From Beroe ovata (lineage: Eukaryota > Ctenophora > Nuda > Beroida > Beroidae), in the NCBI GenBank assembly GCA_946803715.1, contig CAMPET010000092.1, positions 189,298-253,297 on the forward strand: DNA of 64,000 nt. Direction: 5' to 3'. Positions within the stretch are counted from its first letter, which is position 1. Each line of letters opens with the position of its first letter. Under the pieces are notes generated by a model. It had not been told where the DNA came from. It worked only from the letters and a program-made list of their open reading frames with translations, and searched no databases. The translations under genes were made by a program, and so were the position numbers. Positions 1 to 11,500 of this stretch are shown in pieces.

Positions 1-1562
1 GTGTGTGTGTGTGGGGGTGCGTGTTTGTGTGTTTGTATGTGTGTGTGTATTTGTGTGTTTGTGCGTGTGTGTATGTATGTGTGGGTGTGCACTGTGGGTA
101 ACTTGATGACGTAACCAAAGTAGTAACACGATGATCTAATGCTGCAATGAACCACTATTATCCCTGGATTTAATTACCCAATAACCTAATCAGATCATTG
201 ATCAATCCAACTGCCCACAGGAATCTTCTCATTTCAGTCCTCAGATGAGTCAGGTGATTAACATAACTTGACAAGATATGTTGACAAGATATGTTTCATT
301 AATCAAGAGGTGGAGTAATAACACAGATAATCTACCTTTACTCTTTGCTATAATTCATCACAATACACCAGCGTTTCGTCAGTATACTATCTTAGTATAC
401 TATCTTAGGAATACTGACTGTAATACCTCTCAGAAAATGTCTGCAATGTACAAATTATTACTCTGAATACACGATGAGAATTACCGGGCACGATAGGACA
501 GAATTAACATTGATAATAATGTACACTGAGCAGAGCTACTATTATAGTCGAGTTTTCTATGCTCACAGAGTCACATCATAATACGATGGTCACAAAGTCT
601 CTACCACACAGTCTTATTACCACGACTCATTCGTCTGAATTATCATACACTGCCACTGTCAGAACGGGGTATATGAATCACTGTGCCCATGGTGTATGTG
701 TGTGTGCGTGTAAGTACATACTATAATCTGTAAGAGCACTGACGGGTGAAAATTATGCCCAGTCAGAGGCATCGTGCTAGGCATATCTTGTTGCCATAAT
801 TCCTATGGTAGTCACAGGGTAATTGGGAAAATTATCAAATTTGAAATCTCGCCGAATCACATGACGGATGTATTAGACCTGTTCGGTCGATGAACTTGCA
901 ATTAGACGATGATTTTCCTAGCTACCATAACCCATGTAACGATGGCATGACGTCATGCCTGAGAAGGAATGTAGAGATGTCAGGTTTAGAAGCCTGGTTT
1001 AGAGCGGATCATTACTGAGCGATGAAGACTGAAAATACCTGAACTTCCCAGATAATATACCTATTCTTCAGGGTTTTCAGCAAAACGCACAGTGTGTGTG
1101 TGTGCGTATTGCTATAGTACTGGTTATATTTATATAGGGAGACCATATAACGTTTAGTGGTTGTTACGAGAGGGCAACCACACCCAAATATCCAGTATAG
1201 GTGGTCGCATTGTGGTGAGTCGCCGGGGAATGTTGTTCTGGGGTTGGAGTGGATGTGGGGTTAAAGTGATACTCACGTCAGTCCACGCACTCTGCATTCA
1301 CAGCTAATGTGACAGTGCACAACAATGATACAGGTCACGTGACAATATTACCCTAACGGCTAACGAGTAACGTCACTTACCCGACCACATACACTAAAAC
1401 ATTCTCCCGGCTGTCACGTGCCAATTACACGTTCTGTCAACACTTATAACGTGCAGGTATCGATAGGTGGAAGTTGTTGACATCATTACAATACCTGTTA
1501 ACAGCTTGCTGTGAAATATGAGCTTCCGCGATACATCAACCCGAGTGTGGAAGTGTGTGTGT

Positions 1563-1631
<69 letters not shown>

Positions 1632-2880
1632 TGTGTGTGTGTTGTTTTTTTGTTTTTTGTGTGTGTGTGTGTGTGTGTGTGTCAAGATTGAGGAACAACC
1701 TCAGATTCTTCACTCTAAACATCCAAACATGACACCACTCCCCCTGACACCAACACCACGTACTCACCAGATACTGAACACGTGTGTTCACATCCACCGT
1801 TGTCAACACTACACGGATCCTTGACACAATTCANAGTACACTGGAGTGCGCTCAATTCCGAGTACAGTTTATGATGAAGTATCATGAGATAATGCTGCTA
1901 TTTCAGCTCCTTCATTCTTCCCTCGTGTGGATTTTAATAACCACACAATTCGATATCACGCGATCATGTCGAGTGCATGTCAACAAATACTTGGCAAGTA
2001 TCATCACCTACAATCTACATCACATGCTGGATTTTATGAGGAGAAATTGAGTGGAAACAACCCTTTTGAAAACATGGTTGATGGTAGGTATTATGGTAAC
2101 CAAATTGGTAACTCACACTGATTTGAAATATCGCTAGGTACTCAGTTCCCAAGTTCTAGAAAACACTCATTCAGCTCACACATAACGACAGTTGCATGCC
2201 ATGTAATGAGTAGTATGTGATGATACACGCCATGGTTTAATGTTTATTTCAGTATCCATGAGAAACAAGGAAAACACCGCGTACTTCGATTGTTTTGAGT
2301 AGAAATTGTTATTTTTCTCCAGATTCAACGAGAGAGGAAATACATAGCAAGAAGAAAGCGTCATGACAGACAGAGGATGAAAAGTCAGCTACAAAACTAA
2401 TTTCACTTAATTTGTAATGTATCACAAAGGACGAATTAAACATTTTACATCAGGATTTGGAGCTACGAAAAGTACAAGATTTATACAGCAGATTTCAGGT
2501 TAAAACATTTCAGCTTGCGAATTTAAATCTCGGTATAGTGGAATAGAGAAATCTCGAGGAGATACCGAAGAAACTGACGAATGAAATCCTCATTTCTTGC
2601 CATGCAATTACGGTGAAGAAGTTATCCTTGCGTAAGAGCCAGGCTACACTGACACAATACATAGCACTATAGCAGCTAAAGATATAGATCTACATTCTAC
2701 ACTAAAAAAGAATACACTTGATCACACACAACTGAAGGTTAGTTCAGGACTATAATTCTGGTCACAGTGATATGATTATTGATTACTATCTCACACAGTC
2801 TACATAAAATGTATCCCGAATAATGGATATAAACCGTATAACCACCAACTCTAAGGGGAGGGAACACATAGTCTATTATA
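1..2880. other. Gene-free flank with microsatellites
   Basis: I see no supportable coding exon on either strand. The stretch opens with an imperfect GT tract (about 1-85) and holds a long GT/CA tract near 1553-1681 and a single N at 1834. Short open frames here are either translations of the GT repeat or lack splice-site support. It lies downstream of the stomatin stop codon on the opposite strand, so part of 2400-2900 may be stomatin 3' UTR. Confidence 0.6.
1553..1681. repeat. (GT)n microsatellite
   Basis: Nearly uninterrupted GT dinucleotides run for about 75 bp. A short T-rich break (about 1643-1658) separates them from a second GT run. Apparent open frames on both strands here are simple Cys-Val or His-Thr repeats and are not genes. 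Confidence 0.95.
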
Positions 2881-2903
2881 ACGTCCAAACCGGGGTACAG
2901 TGT

Positions 2904-3683
2904 CTATTTCTCAGCGAAAGCTTTCATCATATCGATCGGCATAGGGAAGAGGATGGTTGAGTTCCGTTCAGCAGCAATGGTAGACAGAGTTTGGAGATAT
3001 CGGAGTTGGAGAGCCGCGGGGGATTCGGTGATAACGTCAGCAGCTTCCTTCAGAGCTTTGGACGCGTTCAGTTCACCCTCAGCAGCAATGACCTTGGGGG
3101 AGAGAATGGGGGGTGAGAGTGGGAGTGGAGAGGGGTACGGGGGTCAGTGTGTATGGAGACTCAGGGGATGATATTGAGTGAAGTGATGATTAGAAACCGG
3201 GGGGACTGATAAAGTTTGTTTACTGACCTTCGCCTTGGCGTCTCTGTGCGCTTCAGCCTCGGCCGCCATAGCTCTTTGGAGGTTCTGCGGCAGTCTCACG
3301 TCCTTACTGAAAAGGAGAAGTAACTGCATGAGTAGTGAGTTTTGTGGAGTGGCCGGTTTAATAATTGGATGTTCAGACAAATTATTATTGTCACGGGGCT
3401 GGGTGATAGTATCACTGTCAACTGTGATGCAATTGCTAACACATAAGCCACGAGATAGCATGATATGAATTATCTCCATTTAGCATATAAGTAGGACATA
3501 GATGGCAACTGAACGTTTGATCATCACGAGTGCTTCAAGCAAAATTCCTGTAACTCTCACAACTCGAGACTCACTCAGCCAAAATCAAGCTTCACAACAA
3601 ACTAGCACCGAGGTGGTTAGCAATGTCTTCAGCACACTTTGTCACAAACCTACTCTCTGATGTATCCTATACACTTGATACTT

Positions 3684-3719
<36 letters not shown>

Positions 3720-6275
3720 GGGGGACAATTCCTCATCAGCAAAGCTTGAGTCTCACGAGATGGTAACCTAGGATAACTACTCACACTTCTACCCTCTCAA
3801 CCATTACTCCCCACGGGTCAGTTGCCTCGTCCAGGAATTGCTGAAACACGGTGTAATAATGAGAACATGCATGAGGGGGGAGGGTGCTGCTAGATACTCA
3901 CACTTCAACTCTCTCAACAAGTACACCCCATGGATCAGTAGCTTCGTCCAACACTTGCTGAAATGTATAGTTAGTTAACACACACACAGACAAGCATGAG
4001 CACAGACTTTACTAGATCTGTCTTTGTACATCAGAGGTTCGCGTCCTGACTACACAAGGTTGGGATGGGGCAAACAACAGTTTGCAGGGTACACTACACT
4101 TCACCACAAGAAACATTTAAGATTTGGGACAGCAGCAATTCGCAGAGCACCTGGTACCTACCCAGGCACCCTCGGTACTCTATAACAATAAATGTATGTT
4201 CATGATAACCTAACACTCTGCACAATGCACATGCTATGTCAGACCAGTCCATCGTCTGATTGGGGATGTGATACACACCTGCATAGAATTGGAAATTTCC
4301 TCCCTCTCCGCAAGGATCTCAGTCAGGCTCTTTGTACCCAGCATATTCCTGTGATACATACCACGTTACTACCTATCATAGGGGTGACAATCGGTACGTA
4401 AGACCACACGCAGTTTGCAGGTATATCACATTCTCACCTGAGAGTGGTCTGCGCAAGCAATCGAGTAGCATTCTTCACATTATCCACATTGCACACAGAC
4501 GAAACAGCACATTGGATACGGAAATAGACAACAGCATCCACAGTGATCGTTACACTGTCCTTCGTAAGAATCTGGAAGTAATGTCATTGAGTATCGAGTG
4601 TTACATATGATTATGGGAGTATAATCCAATTCAGGAATTTTCCCCAATCCTCATTCCTAACTAAACGGCTTTTAGAGTAGAGCTCTTATTCTAGATATTC
4701 GATCAAGTATTCCCCAAAATTCCTGCATATACACGCACATAGTATTCGTCTTATAATCACCGATAACTCCCTGATCACATATCGAAGACCAGCTCAGATG
4801 AGTTCTATTATTATCCAAGTGCTCTATAAGTAGGTGCTGAGTCATCGGATAAAGCATTCGCAGACCCTACCCACAAGCAGGATTCAGTTGACCCCAGGTA
4901 TTATCATTATCGGACAGCAGGGAGAATATTCACAAATCATTGGGTGGACTCGGGTTATATTATCCCACTACAAGTACCTATCTCCACAATATATTCATTG
5001 TACAATCATGACAGAGCGTCATCTTAGCTAATGAGGCGGTGCATACCTCCTGGGGTGGCACATCAAAAGAAACAGTCCTCATGTCAACAACATGAATCTC
5101 ATCCACACAAGGGAGGAAGGTGAAGAGACCTGGACCTGCAGCTCCTCCCTTCTTGATACAACCAAGTCGGAGAATGACAGCCTTCTCATACTGAGCCACC
5201 ACCTGAGTGATATTCACAGTGAGATTGCTAGCAGTGATTACAGTAAGATGTGGAAACAATGACACACAGCAGATCCAAATAAACGTCACAAAATTTGTAA
5301 CTTGAGGCATCCATTATAGTATTATACACTGTCACTTTCAGTAAATTTATGAAGAGAGATAATCACTGCCACTGAAATTGTGATCTTACCTTGATTACGA
5401 AGAAGGGGGCAAGGGGGAAGAACACTATACAGAGGAGAATGCTGAGAAATATCAGAATATAACCACATGGTCCAGGGCTTGACTCTGAAATAATATTGTG
5501 TTGGAAAATTGCAACTCAACAAGTGTAACAATTGGCAAGAACCGAAATTTGTGAAAAACATTGTTCACTGAGAGATACCCATATAGTTTCTCCCCATAGC
5601 ACTGAAGTAGTAGCAGTATACAACCCTACGCTACCAGCTCATAAAAGCATTCGAGTTAAACAAAAAGGAGCAAATCAAAGTTGCATTGAATCAGTGTGTT
5701 CTTGCATGGCATGCAGAAAAGCATTCCTTGATATGCAAAATCATGTTCATTGTTGAATCACTACCTCCTATTTTAAACATGAAAAGTGGTCAGCAGTGAG
5801 CAGATGGTGTATATTCACTGATAGGCATTATTTTATGAACATAGTTACTTTCGTTTTCGGTGTTTACTAATGGCCGCTTGGTATTAAATTTATCAGGTCC
5901 AAGTTCTGTCTCATGTATTTGATGTTCTGAAATCAAATCATTTGTGTAGTTGAGTTATGTTGGTGGAATAACAAAGCTAGGCTCTCAAACACCTTTCATG
6001 AGATAATGGTGCATTGAAGATGAATACTGCCCTGGTGATCAGATGATTGGAGGCATCATTTTGGGATGAAGCATTTGATTGTCTTAATTTTGAATTATCA
6101 ATTTGACAAAAAACTTTAATCACAATCATGCATTGATGGCAAATTCAAATATAATGCTGCACTGTACAAAATGGCATATTAATTATACATGCAATGTTAT
6201 TTCAATAGCCTTATTTAATTCTCATGTACCTTCATAAGTATTTTTGTTGCCTCCTGTCTTTTCAATATCCACCAT
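2904..6275 (-). CDS. STOM: Stomatin (SPFH/prohibitin-domain membrane protein), 9-exon transcript
   Basis: Stomatin is a monotopic membrane scaffold that oligomerises at the inner face of membranes and modulates ion channels. I assembled coding exons on the minus strand at 6275-6230, 5926-5868, 5482-5390, 5202-5047, 4571-4438, 4348-4279, 3957-3902 (or 3840-3785), 3306-3228 and 3092-2904. Most junctions are GT-AG and phases agree, giving 293 residues, close to the usual ~290. A short hydrophilic N-terminus precedes the hairpin segment beginning GPCGYILIF. The SPFH core follows with [32 protein letters not shown] and [10 protein letters not shown], and then the C-terminal helix and oligomerisation segment [16 protein letters not shown]. 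The join between exons 2 and 3 could use a different nearby donor; the rest is secure. Two copies of the seventh exon exist and are treated separately. Confidence 0.93.
3785..3957 (-). other. Tandem duplicated, mutually exclusive stomatin exons
   Basis: Two exons, 3957-3902 and 3840-3785, are each exactly 56 bp. Both begin after CAG and end before GTGAGT, and both start in phase 0 and end in phase 2. They encode nearly the same peptide, [10 protein letters not shown] followed by Leu or Met and then VERVEV, with a Val/Phe difference near the start. Many codons differ only at synonymous positions. Because 56 is not a multiple of three, including both would shift the frame. The intervening intron is only 61 bp. 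This is the classic layout of mutually exclusive alternative exons. Confidence 0.8.
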
Positions 6276-7711
6276 TTTATCTAAAGAAGTGGTAGATGAA
6301 GATAGTATAAGATGACTCACAGAAATTGAATCAAATGGGATCATGACCAGGGGTTAAATAGGGAGACTGATCAGTTTATGAGATTGGTAGCTGAATTTGC
6401 ATAATTTCCGAGGTAAAGGGTTGAGGTCCAGGGCAGTCCCAAAAGTTCCTTGATCCCTCTATTCAGTACTTGGTCATGATCTCATAGAATCTGATAACTC
6501 TCCCAGTCTCAGAAGCCAAGTTAAGCCTTGTGTGTCTTGTAATCTTGTATGTGAGGATGTGAAATTGCACACTATCAAATAATTGTATAATATTAAATAA
6601 TTACACACTATGTATGGGCATGTTAGGGTGCTCCCTTGCACAGGCATCATGTCACAGCCATGACTGCGACCTAAATCTTGCAGTGAAGGAATTACATAGA
6701 ATTCATAACATTGTCAAGGATACTGGAAAAAACATACCAAAGAAAAAAGATGGTACTGAGTTGCAGATGTTGGTTATAATTTTACGACATGACAAGGTAG
6801 CAGATAATGAAAATGACTCACAATTGACTGAAATTATTCTCAGAACAGAAACTTATTCGCGGCTTGCATCAGCGGTCTGGCATCACCAGACAAGAAGAGT
6901 CGGGGATTTTATTTTCGGCTTGTTCTGAGTTAGCTGGGCCAAGCAAAATTTAGGAAGCTGTCCAATGTCCATTATATTCATACAATTGTCCTGTTCCCGC
7001 GTTGTCAGATTTTATCTGACCTTTGTTTCTAGCGCGTGCCTTTATCGAAGGCCGAAACAGGCCTTCGATGAAGGCGCGCCCGCGTGGAAAACAGGTTAGG
7101 CAACATCTGACAAGTTTCCGCGCGCGTGACCCAAATCGCCGGATGTCATGTTATTTGTCCACTGTTTTTTGCGCGCGCGCCTTCAACGGAGGCCGAAACC
7201 TGTTTCGGCCTTCGATGAAGGCGCGCCGCGCGCAAAAAACAGTGGACAGCTACAGATAACATCCGGCAAAATCCAGATACTCTACTCGCGGAGCGCCGCT
7301 GCAGCTGGGCGACTTCGACCTCCGTGGTTTTGATTCCGCGTCCGGGCTTACAAAAATTGAATTAAAATTTAGCAATTATAATTACGTTGAATTCGAAAAT
7401 TATCAATTGCTCACAAAATTTCTGTTAGATTAATATATAAATATTGCAATTTGAAATCGACATTCAATTTCAAGTAGAAGGATGTCGAAAAGAGGTGCAT
7501 CATAATCATATCTGGGTCTTCATCTTGAAGTTGATCTACGAAGATGAAATTGAAAGTAAAGTAGAGGGCGCGGCGTGGAAGTATTCCAGTTCACTTTCAG
7601 TCTCATTGACAACTGTGCCATATGATACTGTCATACTTATACTGCACAATGGTATCCATGATGTCAGCTGCTATGCAGTCCTCGTATGACATTGACTATG
7701 CGACAAGCCGT
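6276..7711. other. Intergenic stretch with hairpin elements and an unassigned ORF
   Basis: This is the upstream flank of stomatin and the downstream flank of RAD9. A 104-codon plus-strand frame at 6614-6928 has no recognisable domain and no convincing splice sites, and I do not call it a gene. From about 6995 to 7275 the base composition changes abruptly to CGCG-rich inverted repeats (see the repeat entry). I see nothing else. Confidence 0.5.
6995..7275. repeat. GC-rich inverted-repeat (MITE-like) elements
   Basis: Two nested hairpins are visible. One pairs arms containing TCGAAGGCCGAAAC and its complement. The other runs from TTTGTCCACTGTTTT near 7156 to the complementary AAAACAGTGGACAG near 7235, ending in AACATCCGGC. 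The same words recur near 7975-8066, 24537-25085, 34520-34760 and 57447-57500. Arm, spacer and end conservation without a coding region fits a non-autonomous foldback or MITE family. Confidence 0.75.
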
Positions 7712-8493
7712 TTAGTCTGAGTCATCGCAGTACAGGATGTTGTTAGTGGGGTTGATGACGGACTCGTCATCATCTTCGTCACTTGATAACCGCTTGAACT
7801 GTGGGAGGAGGGCCGAGGGTCAGGGATGATATTGTGTCGGTGTGAGTGTGACATCAATTGTGATGAGTTAGACTTAGATTAGCGAAATTAGCTTGATAGT
7901 TGATATTAGCGATATCTGCATCGCACGTCACTCCTAGTGCAACGAATCAGAGAAATCGCGGTGACATTGCTGTGACTTGCCGGATGCTATCTGTCCAGTG
8001 TTTCTCGCGCGCGCAACGCGCAAGAAATAGTGGACAGATTGAGATAACAGTAACACCCGGCAAGCTGTGGTTTCATGAGTGCAGCTGTCAAAGTAACCCT
8101 CATGTCGAGGATAGTGATGCCAGTATATAGAATTACTGTCGATTAAACTGGAGTGAAAACGTCTGAGAGGCAGAGAAGCTGCGGAAGAGAAACATCTAAG
8201 ACTATAGAGACACCTGGAGAGACACCTATCGTGTTTGGCAGATTGGTGTCAAGTGCGGTGGCAGTGTGGTGTCAAGACTTCTTGTAATACTAATACCAAG
8301 ACTTCAATCTATAGACACACAATCTCGGCCGATAGCAATCAAATACAAAACTATCGTTCTATTATAGAGAAAGATGACACGTTTTGTTGCTTCACCCTAT
8401 AAGGCTTTGCTCTAGATTATTATAGCCTCTATTGAATACACGCCCATCGCCCGTATCTCATGATCTGCATTCTATGTGATTGTGTGTGCGCGC

Positions 8494-8524
<31 letters not shown>

Positions 8525-11500
8525 CGTGCGCGCGCGCGCGTGTGTGTGTGTGTGTGTACTGTGTGTGTGTNGTCATTACTTCATTGCTATTATTTGGTGC
8601 ACTCTGTCATCATAGGACGTACACGATGCTCCGTAGTTATCGTGCCACAATACCACAACATAGTGACAACTGTGAAAAACTCTAACATCATCACATACTT
8701 ATCAACACGATGCGTGTACTACTACCACTATACTCCATTGTACTCTATAATAGCTTACCCGTTTGCATGGAGGTGTTGTGTCGTGCGCCATGCTGTCGCG
8801 CCCGCTAGGCGTCATATTGTCACTTCTGTTTGGCGTCATATCGTCGCTCCGGATAGGCTTCATATTGTCGCTTCTGTTTGGCGTCATGTTGTCGCTTCGG
8901 CTTGGCGCCATGTTATCGCTCCGGCTAGGCGCCGATTTGTCTGGATCGGTGGGGGTGAATATGCATGGAGGAACGTATTCGTCTGACTCAGGGGAGGGAG
9001 GTAGAGGTGAGAGACTGCACATCTTATCAGGGGACAAAATCAATGATCCTGGCATTGATGTTTCGTGATTTGTTGCTCTCGTCACGTGATTTGTTGCTCC
9101 TGTCACGTGATTTGGCCCAGTAGTTTGTTTGGAAAAGGGGTTAGGCTCGTCCACACTCTCATCAAGGTTTTGCCGTTGCGTTGTGGACGCAATTTTACTG
9201 GTCCCATTGTGACTGGTCGCAGCTCTTGGAGGGAATTTGTGGGCGGACCGTGATGTCGTGTTAGCAATGGGTTTCGTGGCGTTGCTGGTAGATCTGTGAC
9301 CCTGGTCCTTCGTAACGCTAGCTACCTTGGAGACAGCCGAATTCTGACCTGCGAAATATGGGATCGTCAATACATGATGCTAAAGCATACTTCGTATTAT
9401 AAGGGATAATACACATGTTTATCGATAGTATTACGTCCCTAACATGAACAGCACATTTGACCAATCATCGACTAACTATTACTTATTTATTACTTATCTA
9501 TTGCTTATCCATGCCATCGTTTTCTTACTTTCTAGTTCTTTCCTTACAGTTCCTAATGTTCCGTCCCAAATAGTAATCCCAATCCTTCATGAAATGATGA
9601 CGAAAATTGTGTAGAGTCCTTCGCCCTAGAGTCCTTCGCCCCCGGAGAATTTGCTTAATTTTGATCAACAAATCTTGCGCCCGGTGTTATTTTGAGTGTT
9701 TGTTCGAACAAAAGAGTAGGTATTATCGAAGGATTTTAATAAAAAGAAGGGTGTTGAAAGAATGTTACGGACTACGGTTCTTCATACATACTCGGCATGA
9801 TCCAACTTACATCGAACAATGGGTGCTGAACAAGCTGTAACCTAGCGCATGAATGATAAGAATTCTAGGAATGGCTATACTGGACTGGGGGTGAGAGAGA
9901 GGCATGTTCACACTATTGGAAAGGCTTCACTTAAGGAATGCACAGCATGATATTATTATAGCTGCAGCATGGCTGTTTCACAGCCGATAAACATTGTTAT
10001 GAGAGGAATTGTAGAAACTATAGACAGTTGCTTCCCACCATCGTTATTGGAAGTGGACTGAATCTCTTGCTTCCCATCATCGTTATCGGAAGTGGAATGA
10101 ATCTCCAGCTCATGATACAAACTGTTATCTGAGAGTTGAGACGACAGTTCCCATTAAATGGTAAAGTGTGCACCACTTACTGTATAAATTGTGCAGTATC
10201 ACTATTTCGGTAAGTATAGTGATAAGTACCATGCCACCTGAAGGGTGTTTCCTAATGGTTCTGATACTTCCACCATCTTTCGTATCGAGTCAGGCTATAC
10301 GGTCTATAATGTGGTCTATACTCATGTTGTACACGTGCTCCCTGCTTACTGAGCGCCAGAGTCGTAGTCAGTAGACATATTACCTTGCTATTTCACGAGA
10401 TATTAAACCCCTCCCCCCTCATAATATAACCTGTATATTATCCCTATCATTAGGACACCTATAACACAAGCAATACACAGGTCACAGCAATATTGCTGAC
10501 GTCTAGCAATCCAACATTCATATATTTGCTCATCACCACAATGCAGTGGGGTATTCACTATGTAGTTGTCTGCAGGGGCCATCCTACATGAGACATAACT
10601 ATTACTATCATTATTTTAGCTATTACGATTATTATTTTAGCTGACCACTGAAGTGCGCGCGCGCACTGATAGTGTGAGTGTGTGTGTGCGTGCCGCGCAC
10701 CGTCCCGCAGTAGCAGCAGTCTGGTGAAGGGTCTGAGTATGTTGACGTGCATGACAATACCATTACTACGCCCCCCCTCACACACAACAGTGTACTGTAG
10801 CCCGGTCTCATTGTATATGTGTGTGTGTGTGTGGAGGACACAGACTAGTAGTATCGATCCTCTAATTGCAGTTTGATACTGTTACCATTTGTGCTATATC
10901 CGCCTACATAACATATGTTACCCCCTGCCACTATATAAATCAGGGAAGTCTGCCGGATTCATCAGGGATTCGCCACTGTTTTGATTAATTCTTGTTTGCC
11001 CTATGACCATAACTGCTCATCATTTTGCAAAAATGTGCTGGTGTTTCTTGCCCCTATAAGAGCGGTGAAACAGTTGCCTGTTGGGATAGCGCAATTAATC
11101 AGGGCCGTGCCTACAAACAGGTACAGGGGACCGAAGTGGGCGAAGTGACCGCTGTTTGTGTCAGTGACAAAACCCTCATGTCGATCACTTATAAAGTCCT
11201 CAACCTATATAATAGTAAAAACTGTTAAATAACAAGGCATGTGAAGTGAGTGCTGATGTTAAACAGTGTTTTTGCGATATCTAACTAATAATATCAAACT
11301 CAGCGAATGCAGCTTCCTCGGGCATATTCCCCATGACCTCAGCTTTAGCAATAACGGAGTGAGCGCTTGCTGTGTGATAGGTCACGATGTCAGGAAATGT
11401 TGTGGAGAGTGTACGATGCAGTCAGCATAACTTTGATACAACTTTCAATATATCAGGCTTCACACGAGCTATTGAGCACTCAGAGGCGTCTTTAATGCTG

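Noticed and set aside
1498-1827. Open frames of His-Thr or Cys-Val repeats on both strands
   Set aside because: They are translations of the GT/CA microsatellite. The same holds for frames at 8476-8986, 15847-16289 and 51332-51614.
8763-9253. Plus-strand frames of 101 and 62 codons
   Set aside because: They are antisense to the RAD9 tail exon. The minus strand has proper splice sites at both ends and matches the next exon in phase.
9607-9840. Plus-strand frame rich in Arg, Cys and Tyr
   Set aside because: No splice support, no recognisable domain, and it lies in an intron of the opposite strand.
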